A stretch of DNA of 64,000 nt, from positions 1 to 64,000 of the forward strand of contig CAWBFS010000031.1 in assembly GCA_963788085.1 (NCBI GenBank), written 5' to 3'. Under the pieces are notes generated by a model. The model had not been told where the DNA came from, did no database searches, and saw nothing but the letters and a program-made list of their open reading frames with translations. The position numbers and the translations under genes were made by a program. The DNA comes from AP-15 sp963788085. Its GTDB lineage: Bacteria; Pseudomonadota; Alphaproteobacteria; ATCC43930; CGMCC-115725. Shown one piece after another: positions 17,699-27,317 of this stretch (position 1 is the stretch's first letter; the number at the start of each line of letters is the position of its first letter).

Positions 17699-19561
17699 CT
17701 ATTCGGCGGCGGCGAGACCGGACGAGGCGACCGGGTCGAGGAAGCCACCGGACTGCCGCCGCCACAGGCGTGCGTAAGTGCCGCCGGCGGCCAGCAATTC
17801 GCTGTGGGTGCCTTCCTCGACGATATTGCCTTCGTCGAGCACGACGAGGCGGTCGAGGCGCGCGATCGTCGACAACCGGTGGGCGATCGCGATGACCGTG
17901 CGGCCCTTCATGAGCCCGTCGAGTTGCTCCTGGATTGCCGCCTCGATCTCGGAATCGAGCGCCGAGGTGGCCTCGTCCAGAACCAGGATCGGTGCGTCCT
18001 TGAGAATGACGCGCGCGAGGGCGATGCGTTGTCGCTGGCCGCCCGACAGTTTGACGCCGCGCTCGCCGACATGCGCATCGAATCCGCGTCGGCCGAACCA
18101 GTCTTCCAACCCTTCGACGAAGTCGATCGCGTGGGCTTGGGCTGCGGCGCGCCGCACTTCCCACTCGCTTGCTTGCGGCCGGCCATACCGGATGTTATCG
18201 CGGATCGAGCGGTGCAACAGCGAGGTGTCCTGCGTGACCATTGCGATCTGCGCGCGCAGGCTTTCCTGCGTCACCCTCGCAATGTCTTGCCCGTCGATCA
18301 GGATCCGGCCTTGTTCGAGGTCGTAGAAGCGCAGCAAAAGGTTGACGAGGGTCGATTTGCCGGCGCCCGAGGGTCCGACGAGGCCGACCCGCTCGCCGGG
18401 CGCAACGGCGAGGTCGATGCCATGCAGGACACCTCTTGCGGTGCCATAACCGAACCTTACGCCATCAAACCGCACCGCCCCTCGCTCGACCTGCAGCGCG
18501 ATCGCGTCGGGCCGGTCCGGCAGCTGGCGCGGGACGGCGATCGATCGCATGCCCTCCTGAACGACGCCGATATTCTCGAAAATCGTGGTCACATTTTGCG
18601 CGACCCAGCCGGCGATCGCAGCGATGTGCCAGGTTAGCGGCAACGCCATCGCGACGGTGCCGACCGGGATGCGCCCATCGTTCCACAACCCGATCGCGAT
18701 GACCGCGGTGCCGACGACCAGCATCGCATTCAGGGTGGCTAAAGCCAGCCCGAGGGTCGTGGTCAGCCGCAGCTGCGCGCGGAATGCGTCGGTCAGGTCG
18801 TCCATCGCCGCGCGCACGAACTCGTCCTCGTCGCGCGGCCGGGCGAACAATTTGACGGTCTGGATATTCGTGTAACTGTCGACAACGCGACCGGACAAGG
18901 CCGAGCGCGTCTCTGACATGCGCCGCGAGCGGACGCGCAGGCGCGGTACGAAATAGCGCAAGAGCACCGCGTAACCGGCGAACCACAACACCACCGGGAC
19001 CGCCAGTCGCACATCGTTCGACGCCATCAACGTTATTGCGCCGCCGCCATAGACGAGGATGTACCAGACAGCGTTGGTGGCCGAGACGACGCTCTCGCGC
19101 AAGGATGGGCCGGTCTGCATCACGCGCTGCGCGATGCGGCCGGCAAAGTCGTTCTGAAAAAACGCCCAGCTCTGCCGTACGACGTGCCAATGGCTCTGCC
19201 ACCGAATGAGGTTGGAGAAGCTGGGGATGATTCCCTGGTTGGTGATCAAATTCTGCAATGTGAGCGCCGCCGGCCGGGCCACAAGCAGAACCAGGGCCAT
19301 GCCGACAAGCTGAGGCCAATTGTCCTGCAGCAGCGACCCCGGAGCGTGGACCGAGACCAAACTCACCACTCGGCCGATAAACACCGGTATCGTCGTGTCG
19401 AGAATCGCCACAATAAAGCCGGTGACGAAGAGGGCGGCAACGAGGTGCCGCGCCTGCCGGGCGTAATGCCAATAAAATGCCCCGAGCCCAGCCGGCGGCG
19501 CTGTCCCGGTCGGGACGGCGGTAGGCTCCAAAAGGCTTTCGAAAAACCGGAAGACGTGCAT
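17699..19561 (-). CDS. ABC exporter, fused permease and ATPase
   Basis: A 620-residue type IV (exporter) half-transporter. Six membrane helices occupy roughly residues 40-330. The ATPase carries Walker A GLVGPSGAGKSTLVN, Q-loop MVTQDTSLLHRSIRDNI, signature KLSGGQRQR and Walker B PILVLDEATSALDSE, plus the H-loop IAIAHRLSTIARLD. It resembles MsbA/multidrug-type half transporters that act as homodimers. The substrate cannot be inferred from context. Confidence 0.88.
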   Translation of the reverse strand: MHVFRFFESLLEPTAVPTGTAPPAGLGAFYWHYARQARHLVAALFVTGFIVAILDTTIPVFIGRVVSLVSVHAPGSLLQDNWPQLVGMALVLLVARPAALTLQNLITNQGIIPSFSNLIRWQSHWHVVRQSWAFFQNDFAGRIAQRVMQTGPSLRESVVSATNAVWYILVYGGGAITLMASNDVRLAVPVVLWFAGYAVLLRYFVPRLRVRSRRMSETRSALSGRVVDSYTNIQTVKLFARPRDEDEFVRAAMDDLTDAFRAQLRLTTTLGLALATLNAMLVVGTAVIAIGLWNDGRIPVGTVAMALPLTWHIAAIAGWVAQNVTTIFENIGVVQEGMRSIAVPRQLPDRPDAIALQVERGAVRFDGVRFGYGTARGVLHGIDLAVAPGERVGLVGPSGAGKSTLVNLLLRFYDLEQGRILIDGQDIARVTQESLRAQIAMVTQDTSLLHRSIRDNIRYGRPQASEWEVRRAAAQAHAIDFVEGLEDWFGRRGFDAHVGERGVKLSGGQRQRIALARVILKDAPILVLDEATSALDSEIEAAIQEQLDGLMKGRTVIAIAHRLSTIARLDRLVVLDEGNIVEEGTHSELLAAGGTYARLWRRQSGGFLDPVASSGLAAAE

Positions 19562-20129
19562 GATTTTGACGATTATCCCACACTATAACGGCGCGCCGCG
19601 GCAGCTCTGCTGACGTACCGTCTTGCCAGCGGCTTCTTTTGCCGGCGAAAAGCATCGCACACCGCAAGTATATCGCGGTTTCATGTGATTTTCACGGATT
19701 ACACCGCCGCTTGGCCGCTCGAGCTGCGCAATCCCCCGCACGCGCGTTCCTGGCCATCCCGAAAACGGGCATTATTGGAGACGGCTCCGCGGCAGGAGAG
19801 CATGGGCCCGGGCCTCCGCAGTCGAAGGAGCGAATTTCGAGCATCAGAAGCCCGACATGCTCGATCGTGGGCAAAGCAACCCCGCTCAGAATTGAGAACG
19901 CCCTATCAACCGCACCGGTTGCTGCGGTTCCACTGTCACCTGGGTGTCCCTATCCGGCGCGATCGGTCGGACGACAATTGCCTCGAAATCGAAAAATGGT
20001 ACTTGCCTAAGTTTTATTTTTCTTATAGTTCAAATGGGCTCTTGCAGCGCGTGATGTAAGCGCGGCTAACTTTGGTTAATCTTAACGTTTCTATGGAAAG
20101 CACCTTCGGACTTGCGGGCGGAGTAACAG
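19562..20129. other. 568-bp gene-poor spacer
   Basis: No convincing gene. One minus-strand segment near 19700-19875 reads VGLLMLEIR then loses sense, and could be a decayed fragment. The last 150 bp (19990-20130) are markedly AT-rich (AAGTTTTATTTTTCTTATAG; TTGGTTAATCTTAACG) and probably hold the promoter of the J-domain gene. Confidence 0.4.
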
Positions 20130-20330
20130 TTGCTCCCGGATGATGCGGTGACGCTGTTCCAGCGGCTCGGGATCGACGTCCGATCGATCTCCGCCCAGGA
20201 GTTCACCGCCGCTTATTTTGCGCTGGCCAAGCGCTACCATCCCGACCGCGGCAATCAGCAAACCCACGAGTTGATGGCCAACATCAACGCTGCCCGGACG
20301 GCCATCTTGAAGTGCCGCCGAGTGGATTGA
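20130..20330 (+). CDS. Minimal J-domain protein
   Basis: A 66-residue protein consisting only of a J domain: FQRLGIDVRSISAQEFTAAYFALAKRYHPDRGNQ... with the HPD triad intact and a final helix (INAARTAIL). It begins with TTG. J-domain-only proteins stimulate Hsp70 ATPase without a client-binding domain. It has no partner nearby. Confidence 0.7.
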   Translation: MLPDDAVTLFQRLGIDVRSISAQEFTAAYFALAKRYHPDRGNQQTHELMANINAARTAILKCRRVD

Positions 20331-20600
20331 GCCTTAAGGCCAAACCGCGGGCGAACGGAAAGAGAAAGATGCTCATCCTCCCGCTTCCATGGGGGCGCGA
20401 TCGTCGGACAACTCCGGCGCGCCGCCTCCCAGATGATCGTGATCTCGATCGCCTCGCCCGCAGCCTCGAGTTGCATGCGATGCTTGATGCCGACAAAAAA
20501 GGACGCGTCGACGCCGGCCGCGGCATAGGGGCGTGAAGAGGATGCCGCAATCGCCGGAAATGGCGAGTTCGTGCGGCGGCCGTTCCGGCCTGCCCTGCGC

Positions 20601-21002
20601 TCAGCCCATTCCGGACGCCGCGACGGGCTCGATCTCGTACATGACCCGAACCTCGCCGGGTTGGCGGAAAGGATAGGTGTCTTTGCCTAGGTATTTTTTT
20701 GCCAGTGAGTTGATATGCGCGTCCGCCCCTTGTTCCACGGCCCGTCTGACACGGCCGCGTATCTGGATGTAGCGGTACGGGTCATCGGGATCCATGATCG
20801 CCAGCGCGACCGCCGCCCCCGGGCGCAAGGTGCGAGATTTGACCCGCCCCTTGGCCGTGTTCACGCGGATCACGCCGTCGGTGTAATCGTACCATACCGG
20901 GGTCACCTGAGGCGATCCGTCCGCCATAATCGTGGCCAAATTGGCGAAAGCCTTCTTTTGCTGCAGCAAATCCATGTATTTGTCGGGAATAACTGCCATC
21001 AA
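20601..21002 (-). CDS. Pyridoxamine-5'-phosphate oxidase-like (PPOX) protein
   Basis: A 133-residue split-barrel flavin-binding protein. The pattern FANLATIMADGSPQVTPVWYDYTDG, VNTAKGRVKSRTLRPGAAVALAIMDPDDP and RYIQIRGRV is that of the PPOX class (FMN or F420 binding). These act on small reactive molecules or biliverdin-like substrates. No F420 biosynthetic gene is visible, so FMN is the more economical assumption. Confidence 0.8.
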   Translation of the reverse strand: MMAVIPDKYMDLLQQKKAFANLATIMADGSPQVTPVWYDYTDGVIRVNTAKGRVKSRTLRPGAAVALAIMDPDDPYRYIQIRGRVRRAVEQGADAHINSLAKKYLGKDTYPFRQPGEVRVMYEIEPVAASGMG

Positions 21003-21181
21003 CGGGCTCCTTGTTGCGAGGAAAGCGTCTTCGTGCTAACGCCCAGCGGGTAAGTCGATCCCGCGCCGATCAGCCATGCGGCGGAATGGCGGCTCCTGAC
21101 AAACCGGGCCGTTGCGATTGCCGCCGAATTAGGCTTACTTCACGTTACGCCCTTTTAGAGCCATGCAACTACTAAGGTAGT

Positions 21182-22501
21182 TTGGTGGAGGATATGCTTC
21201 GAACCGTCGAACAGTCCACAATGCGCAAGGTCTATTTGCGCATCCTGCCCTTTGCGGTCCTGACCTATTTCTTCTGCTACCTCGACCGCATCAATGTCGG
21301 CTTTGCCGCGCTGATGATGAACAAGGATATCGGCCTCGACCCGGCGTGGTACGGCATGGCCTCGGGCGCGTTTTTCTGGGGCTACGTTCTGTTCGAGGTA
21401 CCGAGCAACATCATCCTCGAAAAGGTCGGCGCGCGGATTTGGATTGCCCGCATCATGATCACCTGGGGGATCATTTCGGGCTGCACTGCTTTCGCGGTCG
21501 GCCCCTACAGCTTCATGGCGATACGCTTCCTGCTCGGTCTGGCGGAGGCCGGCCTGTTTCCCGGCTTTGTATTGTATTTCACCTACTGGTTCCCCGACCG
21601 GCACCGGGCCCGCATCAATTCCGGTTTCACCTTGGCATTGCCGATTGCTGTGGCCACCGGCGCGCCGATCTCGACGGCGCTTTTGGGGCTCGACGGGCTC
21701 TGGGGTCTCAAGGGATGGCAGTGCCTCTATGTCCTGGAAGCGATCCCGACGGTTCTCATCGGCGTCGCCGTGTTCTTCTACTTGACCGACCGGCCGAGCG
21801 AGGCGCGCTGGCTCAAGCCCGAGGAGCACGCATGGCTCAACGCAAGGATGGCCCATGAGCGCGCGCAAATCGAAGCTCATCACGGGGTTGGGATGCTGCG
21901 CGCGTTCTTCGACCCAAAGGTGGTCATGCTGTCGCTGAACTATATCGGGATCGTCACGGCCAGCCTCGGTATGCTTTTGTTTCTGCCGACGATCATCAAG
22001 GAGCTTGGCGTCAGCAATATGCAGGTCGGCTGGTTGACGATGATCCCCTACACCTGCGGCGCGATCAGCATGGTGTTCTGCGGTTGGCTGTCCGACCGCA
22101 TCGGCGACCGCCGTTGGAGCCTGTTCACGACCTGCGTGATATCGGCCATAGGGCTGGTCATCGCCGGGCTGACAATCGGGACTTGGTGGGCCGTTGTCGG
22201 CATGACGATCGCCGCGATCGGCTTTTACGGTACGAAGGGCCCGTTCTGGTCGATGCCGACTATGTTCTTGACGGGTGCTGCCGCGGCGACCGGGATCGCC
22301 TGGATCAACTCGCTGGGCAATCTCGGCGGGTTTTTCGGCCCGACGCTCGTCGGCTGGGCGAAGAACCTGACCGGCAGCTTTGCCGGCGGGCTCTATGCCC
22401 TCACAGTGTGCGCGCTGGCCTCCGCGGTGATCTCACTGTTCTGGCTGCACATCCCGAGTGCTGTCGCTGCCGCGGAGAGTGTCCCCGCGCCGGCCGAATA
22501 G
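21182..22501 (+). CDS. MFS transporter, anion:cation symporter (ACS) type
   Basis: A 439-residue, 12-helix permease. FCYLDRINVGFAALMMNKDIG near the N-terminus, FEVPSNIILEKVGARIW and RFLLGLAEAGLFPGFVLYFTYWFP are the signature blocks of the ACS family (phthalate, glucarate, tartrate and related acid permeases). It ends 10 bp before the convergent nagA stop. The pairing with amino-sugar genes might indicate an amino-sugar or sugar-acid substrate, but that is inference. Confidence 0.87.
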   Translation: MVEDMLRTVEQSTMRKVYLRILPFAVLTYFFCYLDRINVGFAALMMNKDIGLDPAWYGMASGAFFWGYVLFEVPSNIILEKVGARIWIARIMITWGIISGCTAFAVGPYSFMAIRFLLGLAEAGLFPGFVLYFTYWFPDRHRARINSGFTLALPIAVATGAPISTALLGLDGLWGLKGWQCLYVLEAIPTVLIGVAVFFYLTDRPSEARWLKPEEHAWLNARMAHERAQIEAHHGVGMLRAFFDPKVVMLSLNYIGIVTASLGMLLFLPTIIKELGVSNMQVGWLTMIPYTCGAISMVFCGWLSDRIGDRRWSLFTTCVISAIGLVIAGLTIGTWWAVVGMTIAAIGFYGTKGPFWSMPTMFLTGAAAATGIAWINSLGNLGGFFGPTLVGWAKNLTGSFAGGLYALTVCALASAVISLFWLHIPSAVAAAESVPAPAE

Positions 22502-22511
22502 CGGCCGCGGC

Positions 22512-23657
22512 CTAACAGGCGGCTTCGCCTTCCTTTCCGGCGACCCAGGTCGCCAATACCTGGATCGTCTCGGGGTCGAGCGCCACCAGGTCGGCGCGGC
22601 AGCCGGGCGCGAGGCGCCCGAGCCAGTCATCGACGCCAAGAAACGCCGCAGGGACCGTGGTGGCGAGCGGTAACGCCTCGACGAGCGGCATCGCCAGCCG
22701 TCGCACGCAGTTTCGGACTGCGCTCGCCATATCGAGGACGGAACCGGCGAGCGTGCCGTCCGCTGCTGTGCACCTCCCGCCGCGCACGGTGATCCGCTGA
22801 CCGCAGAGCCGGAAGCTCGTAGAGCTGCCGCCGACCGGCGGCATCGCGTCGGTCACCAGCATCGCCTTGCCGGCGCTGCGCAGCGCCAACCGGAGCATCG
22901 CGGGAGCGACATGCTCGCCATCGACAATCATGCCGAACCACGCGCGTGGCTCCTCGAGCGCGGCCGCGATCGGCCCCGGTTCGCGGCTCGCCAGCGGCCG
23001 CATAGCGTTGAAGAGATGGGTGAAGCCGGTCAGCCCCTCGGACATTGCGGCCCGGGTCTGCGCATAAGTCGCCATCGAATGACCGAGCGACACCCGGAGC
23101 CCCGCGCTCGCCAGCTGCGCGATGAAGCCCTCCGGCACCTGTTCGGGCGCCAAGGTGACGAGGGTCACGCCGTGGCGCAGCGGCGCTAGCAACTTGACGT
23201 CGCCCGGCTTGGGACGGCGGAGCATGCCCCGATCATGCACGCCGGCCTTGTCCGGGGACAGGAACGGTCCCTCGTAATGAAGCCCGATTACGCTCGGATC
23301 GACGCCTGCCACGGCCTCTATGGCGTCGCGGGCTGCTCGCATCTTTTCGGGCGTGTCGCTGAGCAGTGTCGGGAGCAGTGCGGTCGTGCCGGACCGCCGA
23401 TGCGCCGCGGCGATGGCGGCAATTCCGCGCGGGCTCGGGTCGTCGTTGAACAGCACGTCTCCGCCGCCGTTCACCTGGGTGTCGATGAACCCCGGCACCA
23501 GCCAGGCACCCCGAGGCAAATGGTGGCTGGGTATCGCCGCCGGCGCCTCATTCCGGCTCATCAGGGCGCAGATGCGCGAGGCTTCAATCACCACCGCGCA
23601 ATCATGGCGCAGCATCGCGGCGTCAAAGACGTGGTCGGCGACGATCGCGAACGCCAT
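22512..23657 (-). CDS. nagA: N-acetylglucosamine-6-phosphate deacetylase
   Basis: About 381 residues from the ATG at 23657; a longer start exists at 23675. The enzyme deacetylates GlcNAc-6-P. Seen are VPGFIDTQVNGGGDVLFND, the metal glutamate in GLHYEGPFLSPDKAG, histidines in SLGHSMATY and FTHLFNAM, and the catalytic aspartate in MLVTDAMPPVGG. It is divergent from murQ with a 57-bp spacer, making a compact amino-sugar recycling locus. Confidence 0.9.
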   Translation of the reverse strand: MAFAIVADHVFDAAMLRHDCAVVIEASRICALMSRNEAPAAIPSHHLPRGAWLVPGFIDTQVNGGGDVLFNDDPSPRGIAAIAAAHRRSGTTALLPTLLSDTPEKMRAARDAIEAVAGVDPSVIGLHYEGPFLSPDKAGVHDRGMLRRPKPGDVKLLAPLRHGVTLVTLAPEQVPEGFIAQLASAGLRVSLGHSMATYAQTRAAMSEGLTGFTHLFNAMRPLASREPGPIAAALEEPRAWFGMIVDGEHVAPAMLRLALRSAGKAMLVTDAMPPVGGSSTSFRLCGQRITVRGGRCTAADGTLAGSVLDMASAVRNCVRRLAMPLVEALPLATTVPAAFLGVDDWLGRLAPGCRADLVALDPETIQVLATWVAGKEGEAAC

Positions 23658-23714
23658 TATCGAATTAACACCCAATAGTTACCTTTAACGTGCAACGCGC
23701 CCCGAGCCGAGCCG

Positions 23715-24625
23715 ATGGAAACCGAACGTCACAGCCCCCGCTATAGCGCAATCGAGGCCTGGAGTCCCGGCGACATCCTGGAGGCGATGATCGAGGGCCA
23801 GTTCGCCGCGGTCGCCGCCGTGCGCGCCGCCCGCCCGGCGCTCGAGGAGGCTGCGCTCGCGATCGAACCGCGGCTGCGCGACGGCGGCCGTCTCGCTTAT
23901 GCCGGCGCCGGCACCTCCGGACGCCTCGCGGTCCAGGACGGCGCCGAGCTGATGCCGACCTTCAGCTGGCCGCAGGAGCGATTGCTGTTGCTGATCGCGG
24001 GCGGCCGCGACGCGCTGGTTCAATCCGTCGAGGGCGCCGAAGACGAGAGCGAAGAGGCGATCCGGCTGGTGCGAGCGCTACGAAATGGAGACGCGCGATG
24101 TGCTGATCGCCGTCGCCGCGAGCGGGACGACGCCGTTCACTCTCGCTTGTCTGCGCGAGGCAAAACGAGCGCGGCGCCCTGACCATCGCCATCGCCAATA
24201 ACCGGGACACGCCGCTGCTCGCCGAGGCCGAGCATCCGATATGGCTCGACACCGGCCCGGAGCCGATCGCCGGGTCGACCCGCATGAAGGCCGGCACCGC
24301 CCAGCGGATCGCGCTCAATTTGTTGTCGTCGCTGGTGATGATCCGGCTCGGCCGGGTCTATCGCGGCCTGATGGTCGACCTCAAAGCCGTCAACAAGAAG
24401 CTGATCCGGCGCAGCGAAAAGATCCTGCTGGAGCTTTCGGGCCGCAGCCGCGAGGAAGTGCACGATGCGCTCCACCGCGCCGGCGGCAGCGTCAAAGTCG
24501 CACTGCTGTTGCTCGAAGGCTGCGACCTCGACGAAGCGGCAAGCATGTTGGACCGATCGGGCGGCCAGCTGCGCACCGCGAAGGCGTTGCTCGAGACCCG
24601 CAGGGGCGCAAAGACGCAGAGCTGA
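23715..24625 (+). CDS. murQ: N-acetylmuramic acid 6-phosphate etherase, two +1 frameshifts
   Basis: When frames are joined this is a ~302-residue MurQ, which cleaves the lactyl ether of MurNAc-6-P. The first segment contains LAYAGAGTSGRLAVQDGAEL (SIS sugar-isomerase phosphate loop). Near 24068-24080 the frame moves to METRDVLIAVAASGTTPFTL, and near 24168-24174 it moves again to LTIAIANNRDTPLL and GSTRMKAGTAQRIALNLLSS, then a C-terminal UBA-like helical end. Both shifts are +1, and the span is 3n+2. Two indels within 100 bp could be error or inactivation. Product GlcNAc-6-P would feed the divergent nagA. Confidence 0.85.
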
Positions 24626-24654
24626 GCGGATCGCTCCCGCCCTCCTGGGCCCCC

Positions 24655-24765
24655 ACCCTTCCCTCCCCCGCTGGCGGGGGAGGGTTAGAGTGCGCGGCCG
24701 CTCTCCCATTCCCACCGCAATGCCCACTTCAATTCCCCTCCCCCGCTTGCGGGGGAGGGTTATGG
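24655..24765. repeat. Two family A hairpins
   Basis: CCCTCCCCCGC (24661-24671) pairs with GCGGGGGAGGG (24674-24684), and the same 11-bp arms recur at 24736-24746 and 24749-24759. They follow the murQ stop and precede a membrane protein gene. Confidence 0.8.
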
Positions 24766-24790
24766 CGAGGGGCATCGCGATTGCGCGCAA

Positions 24791-25252
24791 ATGCAATACA
24801 ATGTCCGTGAAATGGACGGCCTGCGACAGACGCCCGATATTGCGGAACGCGCCTTCTGGTCGTGGCTCGGCTTCTGGCTGCAGATCCTCGTCCTCGGTGT
24901 GCTCGCGATCGTCGGCGCGTTTGCCGCCAGCGGCGCCGAGCGGCCGGGCGATTATGCCTGCGGTATGGTGCTGACCGTGACGGCAATTGCGCTCGCGTTT
25001 TTGCGCCTGAAGGAGCAGCTCGACGGCAACGGGTCCGGGTGGGCCGATCTGCTGCTCGTCGGCGACATGCGGAACCTGGCGCTGGTGATCCCGCTCTTCA
25101 CGGTGATCGGCCTCGCCGGCTTGTTCATCGCTCATGCCTGGGAAGAGGGCGCGATGCACTCGGCGGGGATCGCGCTCTTCATCGTGAGCGGCGCGATCAT
25201 CTTTCTCGACATGAAGCACGTGTTCGACCGCATGGAGCCGCCAGAGGGCTGA
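24791..25252 (+). CDS. Small polytopic membrane protein of unknown function
   Basis: A 153-residue protein (or 146 from ATG at 24812) with four hydrophobic segments: LVLGVLAIVGAFAAS, MVLTVTAIALAFL, LALVIPLFTVIGLAGLF and AGIALFIVSGAIIFLDM. It ends with a charged cytoplasmic tail. No family recognised. It is 20 bp upstream of the pyridoxal kinase gene on the same strand. Confidence 0.65.
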   Translation: MQYNVREMDGLRQTPDIAERAFWSWLGFWLQILVLGVLAIVGAFAASGAERPGDYACGMVLTVTAIALAFLRLKEQLDGNGSGWADLLLVGDMRNLALVIPLFTVIGLAGLFIAHAWEEGAMHSAGIALFIVSGAIIFLDMKHVFDRMEPPEG

Positions 25253-25272
25253 TATGCCAACGGGGCACTGAC

Positions 25273-26116
25273 ATGCCGACCGTACTGTCGATCCAGTCCT
25301 GGGTGGCCTGCGGCAATGTCGGCAATACCGCGGCGCTCTTTCCGTTGCAGCGCCTGGGATGCGAGACGTGGTCGCTCAACACGGTCGCCTTCTCGAACCA
25401 CACCGGATACGGGAAATGGCGCGGCGCCGCGGTCCCGGCGCAGGAGATCGCGAGCTTGTTCGAGGGCATCGCCGAACTGGGGATCCTCGGGCACTGCGAC
25501 GCGGTGCTGTCCGGCTATCTGGGCGGCGCCGAAGCCGGCCCGGTGCTGCTCGACATCGTCGGCCGGGTCAAGGAGGCGAACCCGCGGGCACTCTTCGCCT
25601 GCGACCCGGTCATGGGCGATGTCGGGCCCGGCTGGTATGTCCGCGCCGGCGTCCCGGAATTCTACCGCGACCATGCGATCGCGATGGCCGACATCGTGAC
25701 GCCGAACCGCTTCGAGCTCGAATGGCTGACCGGCCGGCAGGTCACCACCCTGACGGAAGCGGGCGCGGCGGCGGCCGGGCTGCGCGAGCGCGGCCCCGGC
25801 ATCGTCCTCGTCACCAGCCTCGATCTGGCCGACGACCGCATCGCGGTGGTCGCAGCCGGGCCCGGACGGCGTCTGGGCGGTCGACACCCCGCGCCTGCCG
25901 ATCGAGGCGACCGGGTGCGGCGACGCCGTCGCCGCGCTGTTTCTCGGCTGGCTCCTCAAAGGAAAGCCGCTGCCCGACGCGCTCGCCGTTACCATAGCCG
26001 CGATTTATGGCGTGATCGAAGCGACTATGCGCTCCGCGAGCGGCGAACTGGCGCTGGTCGCGGCGCAGGACGAACTCGTATCCCCGACGCGATCGGTTTC
26101 ATTGCATCAATTGTAG
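25273..26116 (+). CDS. pdxY: Pyridoxal kinase, +1 frameshift
   Basis: A ~280-residue PfkB-type kinase producing pyridoxal 5'-phosphate. The N-terminal part LSIQSWVACGNVGNTAALFPLQRLG, ACDPVMGDVGPGWYV and DIVTPNRFELEWLTG is typical of PdxY. Near 25860 an extra base shifts the frame, and the next frame supplies the catalytic IEATGCGDAVAALFLGWLL (anion hole GxGD). The span is 3n+1. It is followed 12 bp later by an SDR gene. Confidence 0.85.
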
Positions 26117-26128
26117 GGAGGCTCGAAT

Positions 26129-26887
26129 ATGCCAACACCAGACAAGATCGCCGTCATCACCGGCGCCGGCAGCGGCATTGGCCGCGCCTCGGCTCTCGCC
26201 TTGCTGGAGGCGGGCTTCGCGGTTGTGCTGGCGGGGCGGCGGCGCGCAATGCTCGAGGAAACCGCCACATTGGCGAAAGCTCCGCCGCCGCGCACCCTGA
26301 TCGTGCCGACCGATGTCTCCGATCCCGCCTCTATCGCCGCCCTCTTCGATGCGGTCAAACAGACCTACGGCCGCATCGACCTGTTGTTCAACAACGCCGG
26401 GACCAGCACCCGCGGCATCCCGTTCGAGGAATTGACCTTCGAGCAATGGTCGAACGTCGTCGCGGTCAACCTGACCGGCTCGTTCCTCTGCGCGCAGCAC
26501 GCCTTTCGCATGATGAAGGAGCAGCAGCCGCAAGGCGGGCGCATCATCAACAACGGGTCGGTCTCGGCGCATGTGCCGCGGCGTCATTCGACCCCCTATG
26601 TCGCGACCAAGCACGCGCTGACCGGGCTCACCCGGTCGCTGTCATTGGACGGGCGCGATTACAACATCGCCTGCGGCCAGATCGACATCGGCAACGCCGC
26701 GACGACCCGCAACGAGGACACCGCGCGCGGCCGCTTGCAGGCCACCGGCCGGGTCGAGGGCGAGCCGCGCATGGATGTCGAGCACGTCGCCCGCGGCGTC
26801 GTCTACATGGCCACCCTGCCGCTCGAAGCCAATGTGCAGTTCATGACCGTCATGGCGACCAAAATGCCCTATATCGGCCGCGGCTGA
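26129..26887 (+). CDS. Short-chain dehydrogenase/reductase
   Basis: A 252-residue classical SDR. TGAGSGIG (11-18) binds NAD(P), LLFNNAGTSTRG and the catalytic serine/YVATK region (TPYVATKHAL) are present. The C-terminal tail EANVQFMTVMATKMPYIGRG is notable because its DNA is repeated 790 bp downstream, beyond a toxin-antitoxin pair. Substrate unknown. Confidence 0.88.
   Translation: MPTPDKIAVITGAGSGIGRASALALLEAGFAVVLAGRRRAMLEETATLAKAPPPRTLIVPTDVSDPASIAALFDAVKQTYGRIDLLFNNAGTSTRGIPFEELTFEQWSNVVAVNLTGSFLCAQHAFRMMKEQQPQGGRIINNGSVSAHVPRRHSTPYVATKHALTGLTRSLSLDGRDYNIACGQIDIGNAATTRNEDTARGRLQATGRVEGEPRMDVEHVARGVVYMATLPLEANVQFMTVMATKMPYIGRG
26826..26887 (+). repeat. Direct repeat copy 1 (SDR gene tail)
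   Basis: This 62-nt segment is the SDR 3' end including its stop. A second copy at 27617-27677 differs by two substitutions and one missing base. Confidence 0.9.
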
Positions 26888-26933
26888 CTTAGCCGATGCA
26901 GCAATTGGAGCGGCGACGCCGGCCATCGGCATC

Positions 26934-27317
26934 TCAGCGGCCGGCGGCGTCGGCAATGCCGAGAAAGACCAGCAGGGCTTGGCTGATTTCGAACAGTTTC
27001 ACAGTGTCGAGATGGCCGATGCGGCCGCCGATCCGGCGCCGGCCGATCGTTATTATTTTGTCGATTTGCGCCCAGGACGGCGCCACAAGCCCGCTCGCCT
27101 CATTTACCGGCAACGCAATGCGCAGCAAGGGTGCATCAACGGCAATGCTGGTGATCGGGCAGACCGTCAGGGTCCTGGTCACAAAGTGCGGGCTCTGCAG
27201 CACTAACGCGGGTCGCGGTTTGCCGGCGAATTCGACATCGCGATCGGCGATGGTCACGATGTCGCCGCGGGCAAAGAGCGCCGCCGGCGGCCCCTCAGTC
27301 CTCTCTGAGGACATCAT
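26934..27317 (-). CDS. MazF/PemK-type toxin
   Basis: A ~127-residue type II endoribonuclease toxin. The core FARGDIVTIADRD...GKPRPALVLQSPHF (quoted in part) and the VCPITS strand followed by a LVAPSWAQIDKIITI helix-strand are typical of PemK/MazF, with the RPALVLQ and S/T residues of the active site. The start ATG at 27317 (or 27314) overlaps the 3' end of the antitoxin gene, giving translational coupling. Confidence 0.85.
   Translation of the reverse strand: MMSSERTEGPPAALFARGDIVTIADRDVEFAGKPRPALVLQSPHFVTRTLTVCPITSIAVDAPLLRIALPVNEASGLVAPSWAQIDKIITIGRRRIGGRIGHLDTVKLFEISQALLVFLGIADAAGR

Noticed and set aside
19692..19874. Minus-strand segment starting MPTIEHVGLLMLEIR
   Set aside because: Loses protein character after about 17 residues and has no ribosome site; at most a fragment.
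20255..20550. Minus-strand ORF reading MQLEAAGEAIEITIIWE
   Set aside because: Short, overlaps the J-domain gene end, and the plausible upstream part lies in another frame. No family recognised.
24862..26892. A very long open frame across pdxY and the SDR gene on the plus strand
   Set aside because: Only 25273-25860 of it has protein sense (pdxY). The rest is arginine-rich shadow sequence of genes in other frames, and arises because pdxY has a +1 shift.
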